From: Pilatotrama ljubarskyi
Taxonomy: Eukaryota > Basidiomycota > Agaricomycetes > Polyporales > Polyporaceae
Reading direction: 5' to 3'
Length of the DNA: 64,000 nt
Assembly (NCBI GenBank): GCA_022385805.1
Contig: MU277677.1
Location: forward strand, 633,649 to 697,648
Part shown: positions 33,486 through 43,400 of the stretch, in pieces
Layout of the letters: each line of letters begins with the position of its first letter
Numbering within the stretch: position 1 is the stretch's first letter
Made by a program: the position numbers and the translations under genes
Notes under the pieces: model-generated
Told to the model about the DNA's origin: nothing
Databases searched by the model: none
The model's input: only the letters and a program-made list of their open reading frames with translations

Positions 33486-34162
33486 GGCTGGTGGCGAGGA
33501 GAGCGAGGAAGAGAGCGAGAGCGGGGGAGAGGGGGACGAGTCGGACGACGGGGAGAGGGCGAGGCTGAGTTAAGAGACGGCGAGCGCAAACAGACGCCCG
33601 TTCTGCAGGTCGCGTGAGGAGCTCGCGACATCGCGCAAGAATTGGCGCCCGCTGCCCGTGTTTTGCGACATACGCTCGAAAACTGTCCATTCCGTGCGTA
33701 TTTACCGGCATCCGACTATGTATCGCGACATTCTCACAGGCACTGGCTTGCGCTCATCGGAGCGGGAACGTGGTCAATTTCACAACATCGTGCGTGCATA
33801 CAGACATCGAGAGACAGACAGGACCGGACGAGACGAGACGAGATGAGATGAGCGAGCGCAGCCACAGCCCAGCTATTGCGATTCAAGATATATATAACAC
33901 GGGGAGGTGGAGGGGAGTGGGAGCGGACGACGGGGAGCGGACACGGCGCCAGGACGGTACGAGGGTGCGGTGCGACGACGGCACCAGCGCGGCGGCGCGG
34001 ACAGTCCTGCGTCGGCGACAGCATGGCAGCCGAAGGGCAGCGCACTGGCGACGGACGGGGACGACGACACTGCGAGAAAACAGAAGAAATGGAGAAGAGA
34101 CACGCTATTACAAGTCCCACTGCGCCAGGCTCAGGCCGGGCCCAGGCCCTCTCTCGCGCTCG
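33486..34162. other. Intergenic region with short GAGAC/GAGAT repeats
   Basis: About 680 bp between the Met30-like gene start and the GSK3 stop. A small tandem array of GAGAC and GAGAT units lies at about 33,828-33,852. Open frames in several phases reflect biased composition; I call no gene. Confidence 0.5.
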
Positions 34163-35851
34163 TCAGTCCAGAGAGATCCTTAGCTGCTCCAATGGTATCG
34201 GCACAAACGAGTCCAGGTGGATCTGACGCAAGGCCAGTTCCGGCTCGCAGTGCGGCGGCACCAGCTGCCGGTTGAGGTCCGGTCGTACCGACAGTTCTGT
34301 GGAACAAAAGGGCGCAGAGGTTAGCACGCGGAGGAGGCCGGGATGCGAGGTGGGTAAGAGAACGCACCCTCTCGAGTGAAGTCGAACAGCGGCGGGAACT
34401 CCTTGCCGTTGGGCATCTTCGCGCCCTCCTGCCGGAGCTCGTCGAAGAAGGGGTGGCACATCGCCTCGACGGCGCTCAACCGCGCCTCAGGCGTGTACTC
34501 GAGCAGCTTTGAGACAAGGTCGATGGCCTCGGGCGCCGTGCGCGGCCGGAACACCTGCGATAACCTCTCAGCGGCCGTCTTGGACCAGGGCGAGAACGGC
34601 CGTACCTTGGAGAAGGGGTGAGGCTTTATCTGGGGGAACTTGTGCTCCATGTAATTCGGGTTCATGGTCTTGATCTGCTCCCGCGAAGGCGTCCCGAGAA
34701 CCTTGATGATCTCGACGAGCTGATCGATACCGCTCTCTCCGGGGAAGAGGGGCTGGCCGAGCATGAGCTCTGCCATGACGCAACCAGTCGACCAGATGTC
34801 TGCGCGTGCGGGTCAGCGGGGGTACACACGGTGAACGACTGAGGATACGGACCAATGTTGGTCGTGTAGTTGGTGGCGCCGAAGATGAGCTCGGGGGCGC
34901 GGTAGTAGCGGGAGCAGATGTAGCTGACGTTGGGCTCGCCGGGGACGAGGATCTTGGCGGAGCCAAAGTCGCAGAGCTTGAGGACGCCGGTGGCGGGGTT
35001 GAGAAGGAGGTTCTGGGGCTTGATATCGCGGTGGCAGATGCCGATGGAGTGGATGTACATGAGGGAGCGGAGGAGCTGGTACATATACAACTTGATTTGA
35101 AGCATGGGCATGGGCTGCTTGAGCTTGACGTAGTGGCGGCTGGCGCGGTAGACGGTCTCTGGGACGTATTCGAGGACGAGATTGAGGTACACTTCATCTT
35201 TCTTTGGGTTGGAGGAGGGCTGCGTCAGTCGCGGTAGGCGAGAGGGGTCGGATGCTGCGTGCGATGTGGGCGGGAGGAAGCGGGGAAAAGGCTCACCTTG
35301 TCGCCGTTGGAGTAGAAAAAGGCTTTGAGGTCGACGACGTTGGGATGTGAGACGAGTCTCATGATCTGCAGTTCACGGTTCTGGAGGGAGAGATTAACGG
35401 AGGAGGAAGCGGGGACGGGGGAGGAATGAACCTTGAAGCGCTTGTCCTGGAGGACCTTCTTGATGGCGATGTCTGCGGTTGGGACGTTGTCCTCGAGGAG
35501 CTTTGCCTGGAAGACGATGCCGAAGGAGCCGTTTCCGATGACTTTGCAGTTTGTGTACACGAGGTCGCGGGTCTCTCCGGTCTTGCCGTCTGAGGCGACG
35601 ACCTTGACGATCTTGCGAGGATCGTCGACGGCTGTGTTGGCGGGAGAGGGAATGAGGAGGTGGCGTCAGCGACAGGTGATGAGGTGTGGGGCAGAAAGGG
35701 CGGTGAAGACGGGCGATGGACGCGATGCATTGATTTGGGCGCGTGAGGAGGGGACGGGAGAAGGGAAGAGGGGAGGAGGAAGAGGGAGGGCGAGAAGAGA
35801 AAAGGACGTACGAGAGATCTTGACACCGTTGATGGGACCGTGGCTGGCCAT
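34163..35851 (-). CDS. Glycogen synthase kinase 3 homologue (CMGC Ser/Thr kinase)
   Basis: The protein starts [13 protein letters not shown] and, after an intron, continues to the kinase domain: glycine loop [13 protein letters not shown], the Lys of [13 protein letters not shown], the conserved [15 protein letters not shown] (helix C), catalytic loop [19 protein letters not shown], and the GSK3 activation segment [20 protein letters not shown], where the Tyr pair is the autophosphorylation site. Then [20 protein letters not shown], the GSK3-specific insert [16 protein letters not shown], and a short C-terminus ending RISLD at the stop 34,163-34,165. Introns separate exons near 35,810-35,640, 35,430-35,380, 35,290-35,190, 34,860-34,800 and 34,370-34,300. 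Length (about 390 residues) fits fungal GSK3 (Skp1/Rim11 type), which acts in stress, morphogenesis and differentiation signalling. Confidence 0.94.
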
Positions 35852-36072
35852 CGCTGGGAGAATAGGGCTACAGAGGAGGGCGAAGGAGCGAGGACGGGTG
35901 CGGTGGGAGACGGAGCGAGGGCGATGGGCGGGAGAGAATAATCGTTAGCTGTGGGAGCGTTTGCGTGGTTGACGGTAGAGAGGGTCGATGGGGGGAGTGG
36001 GTGGGAGCGGGCGATGGGCGACGGCGAGCGGGGGGCGGGCGTCGGTGGGAGAGGAGAGGAGGGCGGTGAGGA

Positions 36073-36106
<34 letters not shown>

Positions 36107-36675
36107 TCGGGCTGAGCTGGGCTGGGGCGCGGGAAACAGCGGCGGTCACAGGACCCACCGGCGCCTTTTGCGCTCCTCTTCGTTCTTTCGCTCAGACCAC
36201 TGTACAGTCGTAGCACAGAGTACAGAGCACAGTACAGTACAGTATACGCTTGCAGTGTATTGCAGATGCAATTTTCGCTGCTTATCGTCAGCCCGAGACT
36301 GCTCCTCTCCTTGCACTCACGCCTATTGCGCCCTATCGCGACCCCATCGCCCCAGCTGACCCACCGCCCCGCTCACGCGTCCCCCGCTCATGCCCCGGGC
36401 CCAGCCAGCCACAGCCTGCAGAGCCTGCACTGTATTTTAGCCTTTCAGACGATACGTTACCACCTCTTCCCATCGCCCGTGGAAAGAGTTCCGTGCGGGC
36501 ATCCACTCCACAGGTTGCCTTTTCGGGCACTGCCACGTGGCGCAGTGCGCGAGCCAGTCGGCGTGCGTCCATTCACCAGAACAGACGCCCGGCACCAGCG
36601 CCTCTTTCCGCCGCCGTCGACGTCCTCTCGTCCGAGCTCACCGCCGCGCCTGTCCTCCGCCCCCTCTCGCCCGAC
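35852..36675. promoter_or_regulatory. Divergent promoter region of GSK3 and NDUFV2 with simple repeats
   Basis: About 820 bp between two divergent starts. It includes a GAGGGC/GAGGAC hexamer array at about 36,070-36,106, about 120-260 bp upstream of the GSK3 ATG, and an imperfect ACAGT repeat (ACAGTACAGTACAGT) at about 36,226-36,242. Long open frames in both strands here are by-products of the biased repeats. Confidence 0.5.
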
Positions 36676-37690
36676 ATGTTCGCTGCACGCGCACTCGCAA
36701 AGCACGCACGCCTCCCCCGCTCTCGCCTAGCCGTCCGCCCTATCTCCTCAACAGCATCTCGGCGCTCAGACGCCCTCTTCGTCGTCCGTATCATCCCCTT
36801 CCTCTCCCTCCCGACCATGCTCACCTCTATTGCTCCAGCACCGTGACACGCCCTACAACAACCCCAAGGTACGCTTCCTCTCAGAATACACATGAACTCC
36901 TCTTATATGCGACGCAGATCCCCTTCGAATTCACTCCCGAGAACCTCAAGCGTGCACAGGAAATCATCTCCCACTACCCGCCCCAGTACAAGAAGGCCGC
37001 CGTCATCCCCCTCCTCGACCTCGGCCAGCGCCAGAACAAGGGATGGACGTCCATCAGCGTCATGAACTACGTCGCAAACCTCCTCGAAATGCCCCCAATG
37101 CGTGTCTATGAGGTCGCAACCTTCTACACCATGTTCAACCGGTGCGTCCCGAGCTCTGCCTCTCCCTTCTCGCACTCGGTGCTGAGCGCTGCTTAGAGAA
37201 CCAATTGGCGAGCACTTCGTCCAGGTCTGCACCACAACTCCCTGCATGCTCCGCGGCGCCTACGACATTCTCGACACCGTCTGCAGCCACCTCGGCGGCA
37301 TCAAGCCCGGCGAGACCACAAAGGACGGCAAGTTCACCGTCATCGAGGTCGAGTGCCAGGGCGCGTGCAGTAACGCACCCATGATGGTCGTCGGCGATGA
37401 CTTCTACGTGCGTTTCGAGCCCTCACCGCGTACCGCAGCTCCTGACGAACGCATGACTTGCAGGAGGACCTCACGGCGGAGACCACCCGCAAGGTTCTTG
37501 ACGCGTTCAAGAAGGGCGAGAAGCCAAAGCCCGGTCCCCAGAGCGGCCGTCATACCAGCGAGAACTCTGCCGGACTCACCGCGCTTACTGAGAAGGTCTG
37601 CTCTTTCGCCGGCTCGTTCTTCGTTTACGAACTCACGTCCCTTCCCAGCCATACGGCCCCGGAGAGCATTGCACACCAGAGTTCGCCTAG
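36676..37690 (+). CDS. Complex I 24-kDa subunit (NDUFV2/NuoE type), six exons
   Basis: Peripheral-arm subunit of mitochondrial NADH dehydrogenase that carries the [2Fe-2S] cluster N1a. A presequence ([20 protein letters not shown]) precedes [20 protein letters not shown], then [40 protein letters not shown] and [20 protein letters not shown]. Cluster cysteines are in [13 protein letters not shown] and [20 protein letters not shown]; all four are present. Exons end or begin at 37,141/37,197, 37,407/37,464 and 37,596/37,649. The C-terminus is [12 protein letters not shown], stop 37,690. It lies within 10 kb of NDUFB4 and COQ7. Confidence 0.95.
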
Positions 37691-37726
37691 AGTACATCCT
37701 GTTTTTGCGACGTCTAATGTGCAGCC

Positions 37727-37948
37727 ATGTCGGACTTCAGTGCAGCGCGAGTGAGTCCACCGTATCCTCCATTCGTGCGTGGTATCTTGCAGGGTATACA
37801 TGACCATGTCCGCAAGCGTCCGTGAGTAGTCATACCGTGTTCCTCAGTCGTCCCCCTCTCCGTCATCGTAACCATACATCCCTTCCCCGCCTTCAGGCAG
37901 CTTCTCGACCATGAACCTGGAAGGACAGATAAGCTCTACCGAACATGA
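37727..37948 (+). CDS. Putative very small protein (34 aa) in three exons
   Basis: Only 36 bp after the NDUFV2 stop an ATG opens MSDFSAAR, ending at a GTGAGT donor. Splicing to a CAG acceptor at about 37,792 adds GIHDHVRKR, a second GTGAGT donor follows, and a third exon after an acceptor near 37,897 adds PQLLDHEPGRTDKLYRT before a stop. Both introns have consensus ends and the phases match, which is why I report it despite its size. No family recognised. It could also be an alternative 3' end of the NDUFV2 transcript. The stop is 18 bp from that of the convergent channel gene. Confidence 0.35.
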
Positions 37949-37965
37949 GAAGCGGGGCAACAGAC

Positions 37966-39919
37966 TTACTCGACTTCTTCCTTGAGGTCTTCACAGTAGC
38001 GTTCTGCGACGGCGTCAGTGAAGAAGAAGGCTGCATAGAACTCTAACTTACCCAGTGGGAGATCTGCCTTGTCGAGGCCTATCCCGATCATGAGCGGAGT
38101 CAGCACGACCGCAAAGAGGACAGAGGCCCAACGCACCGAACGGCATCTCAATCTCGTCTGCGATGCCTTCGATGCCCATGAGCGTAAAGGCGACCACGGT
38201 GACGATGGGCACCATGCCCCAGCCGAGCTCCTTGATGAGCACAAAGGGGAGCACGAACAGGTAGAGCGAGACGCATTGCTTGAGGTGGATGCTGTACGAC
38301 CGGGGGATGGGCGTGTTGGCGACTCGTTCCATGCACGTCATCATGTCGATCATGCCTTGTACGCTAGATGTATGGATGGATCAGCATGGGAGAGAGGAGG
38401 GGGAAGACAGGATGCAGACAGTTGGTTCATGGCGTTTACACCCGCTGGGCCAACTGTCTCGAGGTAGCCGTCTCGACGGAACTTGAAGAGGGCGCGCGAG
38501 AGCTCATGCGCGATCCTGCAAAGTATAGTTATTGTACCGAACAGCAAGCGTTGTTCAGGATCGCACATACACCATGGGCAAAGGCGTCGATAGCGCGTCC
38601 GGGTCGGTGCTAAAGTCAATCGTCTGCTGCAGGGAGCTCATGAGCGGCGTGCTCGCCGTCTTGCCCGGTTGCTTCAGGCGGTCCTTGCTCCGCTTCACGC
38701 GGATCCTCTTTGTCGCGTCCGCCGAGCGCGAGCGCGCCCTTCCACGTTCGATGTCTACCTCCACCGCCGTACCCGCACCGGTAGCCCCGGCACCGGGGGT
38801 ACTGGTACCCGTCTTTGGAGACGCATCCCCGCTGTTCCGCCGGGTCGTAAATTCGGTAGCTGCGTAGCTTGTGTAACCCGACGGGCTCTTAGTGTAGCGG
38901 TAGTCCTTCGTTGAGGGTGCGTAAAGGCCTTGAGCAAGACGGGCGGTGGAGGCGGGGAGGATGCCGGCGTAGTCCTCCCAGTCGAGCCCGTCCTCGCCGC
39001 GGAGGTAGTGCTTGACTGCGTACGCGAAGCAGAGGCAAAGCTTGATCGCGTCAACTTTCTTGCGGCGGAGCTGAGAGGGGCTGAGGTTCGCAGCGGGGGA
39101 CTTGCCCTTCGCGCTGTCGTCTGCTGGGGGCGTGGAGACGTTTACCCAGATGAGACGCGTGAGGTTGCGGATCTGTTGATGGGGGCGGTCAGGGCTGGCA
39201 GGGAAGTGTTTGAGGGAGAGGTACGGACGTGAGACACCATGGTGCCAAAGTCTTTGCGGCCCTCATAGTAGCGATCGTAAGAAGTGCTGAGACAGGGTCA
39301 GTGCTTTGCTTCTGACCTGAAGCACGACACATCTGCTTACCCGTTCCTGTACAATGATTCGTAGTCACGTCATGGGTGCTGTTGCGCGCCTGAGAGCCTC
39401 ACACGACTCACCTGAAGACGAGAATTAAGCCGACCTGGAGTAGACGAACACCGGTATCATTGCCAGCGCAATGGACATATATGCAGAACGTACGACAACC
39501 GAGAGCAGGGGAACGACGGAGTTGGTGAGAGAAATGTCGACGCCGCGCGCCCAGACGTAGGCGGCTCCGGTTGCGAAGATGGTGACGGTCAAGACAGGTC
39601 CGACGATGCGCGGCACAACCTGCAGGATCTCAGCACAAAATAAAGAAGTCATACAGGGGCAAGCGTACGCTTCCTTTGACGCGAAGCACGTCGGGGAGCC
39701 AGGAATACTTGGTAGGCCAGGGTTAGTCGCGGCTGTGGCTGAAGTGAGTAGGTTGGAACGGTGCTCACTTTGCGCAGCTTCTGACGCGTGATAATCTTCG
39801 TCCCCTGGTACGTCGAGCATTCAAATGAGAGTCGGTCCGCCTTGTAGCATTGCTTTCGAACAAACCTTCGAACTCTTGATCGTCACAGTGGAGGTCTTCA
39901 GTACCGAGACGGTCGGCAT
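37966..39919 (-). CDS. Bestrophin-like UPF0187 membrane protein (putative anion channel), multi-exon
   Basis: The start at 39,919 reads MPTVSVLKTSTVTIKSSK. The next exons give GTKIITRQKLRK, then YSWLPDVLRVKGS and VVPRIVGPVLTVTIFATGAA, the first conserved membrane segment, and VDISLTNSVVPLLSVVVGLILVF. After that come RNSTSYDRYYEGRKDFGTMV and HVRNLTRLIWVNV, a long hydrophilic insert (39,150-38,640), the helix RIAHELSRALFKFRRDGYLE, MIDMMTCMERVANTPIPRSY and the hydrophobic pair KQCVSLYLFVLPFVLIKELG and MVPIVTVVAFTLMGIEGIAD. The RNxxSYDRYxEGR and NTPIPxxY motifs are diagnostic for UPF0187/bestrophin-like proteins, which in plants and bacteria conduct chloride or other anions. The stop is at 37,966. 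The insert of over 100 residues is common in basidiomycete members. Confidence 0.85.
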
Positions 39920-40475
39920 CCTGCCTAGGCTTGTCTTCCCGAACGACGAGACTGAGAGATCGAGCGATTGGAAACCGCCGCCAGAGGATTGTAAGACCGA
40001 AACCGCCCTCGAGTCGCTCCCGACAGCACCTGAACGACTATGGAGGAGTAGCTGTAGCTGTAGAAGGAGGCGATGGCCTTGGACGCACTGGATGCGCTTC
40101 AGCCACAGCGCGCATCTGAGATCTGCCCTTCTCTGATCCGGAACAGCAGCCGTCCGGTGCTAGACGCCCGTTGCTGTCCACCCCACGTGGCTGTCACGCC
40201 CTCGGAGAAGGCCCACTTGCGACGGTGAAGCAAAGCCAGTGGCCGTTGTATGTTGAGTAGCGGTGTGGAACACTAGGGCCGTGTCTCTGGCATTTTTCTG
40301 AGTCGCCAAGAGGACGTGAGGGCGAAGGAGAGGGACAGCAAGGGGACGTGACAGAGAGGTGACGAGGTGTGACAATGTTTTGGGGGCCTACCTTACTGGG
40401 AGTTGGGAGAGCAACTGCGAGTGATAGCTCACGACTTGTTACGACCAGGACCACGACCGCCCTTCTCCCCCCGCC
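39920..40475. promoter_or_regulatory. Divergent promoter region between the UPF0187 gene and myosin V
   Basis: About 555 bp between two start codons that read apart. No clear TATA box or repeat. Frames that cross it on both strands (for instance 40,194-40,661 minus) have no family similarity and overlap the myosin first exon, so I do not call them. Confidence 0.45.
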
Positions 40476-43400
40476 ATGGCTGAAAACATATACAGCAAGG
40501 GCACTCGTGTCTGGTTTCCCGACAAGGAGCTTGGCTGGATATCCGCGGAGGTCACCTCCGTCACCCGCAACCAGGATGATACCGTCAAGCTGGTCTTTGT
40601 GGACGAACGCGGCAAGGTCGCTCTCCATTCCGCCCCTCTGTCCGCTCGTTCTCGTGCTCATCTCCGTTCTTTGCGGTCTCTAGGAGATCAAGATTGATAC
40701 CACGGTGCAGGACATCAAGAACGGCAAGGAGGGCCTCCCACCGCTACGAAATCCTCCCCTCCTGGAGACCGCTGACGACCTCGCCACCCTCTCTCATTTG
40801 AACGAACCGTCAGGTCGGTGAGCACCAGCTTTGCACTCCCCGGCCAGTATTGAACCCCCCGCTGCTCTCCGTAGTCCTTCACACCATCCGCAATCGTTAC
40901 GCACAGCACAGCATCTACACCTACTCCGGTATTGTCCTCATTGCAGTGAACCCCTTCCAGCGCGTCGCCCTCTATGGTCCCGAAGTCATTCAAGCGTACA
41001 ACGGTCGTCGGAGAGGCGAACTTGAGCCTCATTTGTTTGCTATCGCGGAGGACGCCTACACCGCCATGAGCAGAGATGGTACTGGCCAGACTATCATCGT
41101 TTCCGGCGAGAGGTACGTGTCCTCCCGCATCGCTCCGTTCGACGCATCTCATTCTGTTCCAGCGGTGCCGGAAAGACGGAGTCGGTAAGTGCACAGCGGC
41201 ACTCCACGTGTTGTAACGGGCATTCATGCGCTGGCAGGCCAAGTTCATCATGCGCTACCTCGCCTCTGTGAACCCACCCGAGTCCAAGGCGCGAGGGAAG
41301 ACAAAGACGTCCCTGGATGAATCGAGCGAGGTCGAGCGTCAGATTCTCGCTACCAACCCGGTACTCGAGGCGTTCGGTAACGCCAAGACCACCCGTAACG
41401 ACAACTCTTCGCGTTTCGGAAAGTACATCCAAGTGGGTCATGCCGTCGTCCGTAACGAGGGCCTGTGCTGATAGATCGGCCAGATTCTGTTCGACGGCAA
41501 GCAAGAAATTGTCGGTGCGCGGATACGGACATACCTTCTGGAGCGTTCCCGTGTCGTGTTCCAACCTCTCACCGAGCGCAACTATCACATTTTCTATCAG
41601 CTCTGTGCTGGGGCGCCGCTCAAGGAGCGTAAAGACCTCGGTCTCGACACGGACGTCACGAAGTTCCAGTATCTGAACCAGGGTGGCCCTTCCTCAACAC
41701 CGATCCCTGGCGTCGACGACGCCGAAGAGTTCCGGCAGACACAGATTGCCCTCTCGACTATCGGTATCTCGGTCGAGAAGCAGTGGGCCGTCTTCAAGCT
41801 CTTGTCCGCTCTGCTGCACCTCGGCAACATCAAGATTACCCAGACTCGCAACGATGCTATGATCGACGACACCGACCCAGCTTTGCAGCTTGCGACGCGG
41901 TTCTTGGGCGTTCCTCTGGCTGACTTCAAGAAGTGGACGATCAAGAAGCAGATCACCACGCGCTCGGAGAAGATCGTCACGTCGCTCAACGGCGCGCAAG
42001 CCACTGTTGTGCGCGACAGTGTTGCCAAGTTTGTGTACGCGTGTCTGTTCGAGTGGCTGGTCGCGATCGTCAACGAGAGTTTGGCGGGCGAGAATGGCGA
42101 GGCTGCAAGTCGGGCGGAGATGTTCATTGGCGTGCTGGATATCTACGGGTTCGAACACTTCAAGAAGGTGCGTTCGCGACGTGATCATGTATTTTCAATG
42201 TGCTGACATGCTGCCCAGAACTCGTTTGAACAATTCAGCATCAACTACGCGAATGAGAAGCTTCAGCAGGAGGTATGGTTTGTCGCCAAAGCAGTTCGGA
42301 CCAGAGTTCCTGACGTCTTGTGCAGTTCAACCAGCACGTCTTCAAGCTCGAGCAGGAAGAATACGTGCGAGAGAAGATCAACTGGACATTCATTGAGTTC
42401 TCCGACAACCAGCCTTGCATCGACATCATCGAGGGCAAGCTTGGCGTCATGGCTCTCCTCGACGAAGAATCACGCCTCCCGTCAGGCACCGACCAGTCTT
42501 TCCTGCAGAAGCTTAACAACCAGCTTGCGAAACCGGAAAATGCTAAGGTATTCAAGAAGCCGCGGTTCGGCAACTCGGCGTTCACCATCGCCCACTACGC
42601 ACTGGATGTCACCTACGAGGTCGAGGGTTTCCTGGAGAAGAACAGAGATACGGTTCCGGACGAACACATGACGCTCCTCCAGAGTACGAAGAACGCATTC
42701 CTCAAGGAGGTGCTTGACGCAGCATTTGCTGCTACCAAGCCGTCAGATGCTGCTCCGCCCTCGCCTACCGTGTCCGATTCTGCAAGCGGTGGCAACCGTC
42801 GCGCTTCTGTCATCCCGGATCCAGGCCGTCAGTCGCTCATCTCGTCCTCAACAGCCTCCTCAGGTCCCAAACGTCCTGGTGGTGTGGTCAAGAAGCCTAC
42901 CCAGGCGTCGATATTCAAGGCGTCTTTGGTCAACCTGATGGACACCCTGAACGTGACAAACGTTCACTACATCCGCTGCATCAAGCCGAATGAACAGAAG
43001 AAGGCCTGGGAGTTCACGCCTCAGCAAGTACTCGGGCAGCTGCGTGCCTGTGGTGTCCTGGAGACCATCCGTATCAGCTGTGCTGGATACCCTTCACGCT
43101 GGACTTACGAAGAGTTTGCGGAGAGGTCTGTCGTTCGCAGGTGCATATCCGGCTCCGGCTCTCGCTGATGCTTTTCCTTTATCGTAGGTACTACATGCTC
43201 GTTCACTCCTCAGAATGGGAGCCTATGATCAAGAACTTGGAGCTGAAGCCGCTCTGCGCACGCATCCTGGACAAGACCATTAACGACCCCGACAAGTACC
43301 AGCCTGGTCTCACAAAGATCTTCTTCCGTGCTGGAATGCTTGCCGCTCTTGAGTCCCTGCGCTCGGACAGGCTCAACGCCCTCGTCACCATCGTACAGAA

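Noticed and set aside
35359..36216. 285-codon Pro/Ser-rich frame on the minus strand upstream of GSK3
   Set aside because: It runs through the 5' region and first intron of GSK3 in a low-complexity CT-rich strand and overlaps the kinase exon out of frame.
39425..39820. Separate minus-strand protein starting MLDVPGDEDYHAS
   Set aside because: The same DNA splices, in other phases, into the conserved N-terminal exons of the UPF0187 gene (KIITRQKLRK, SWLPDVLRVKGS, VVPRIVGPVLTV), so this frame only reads through introns.
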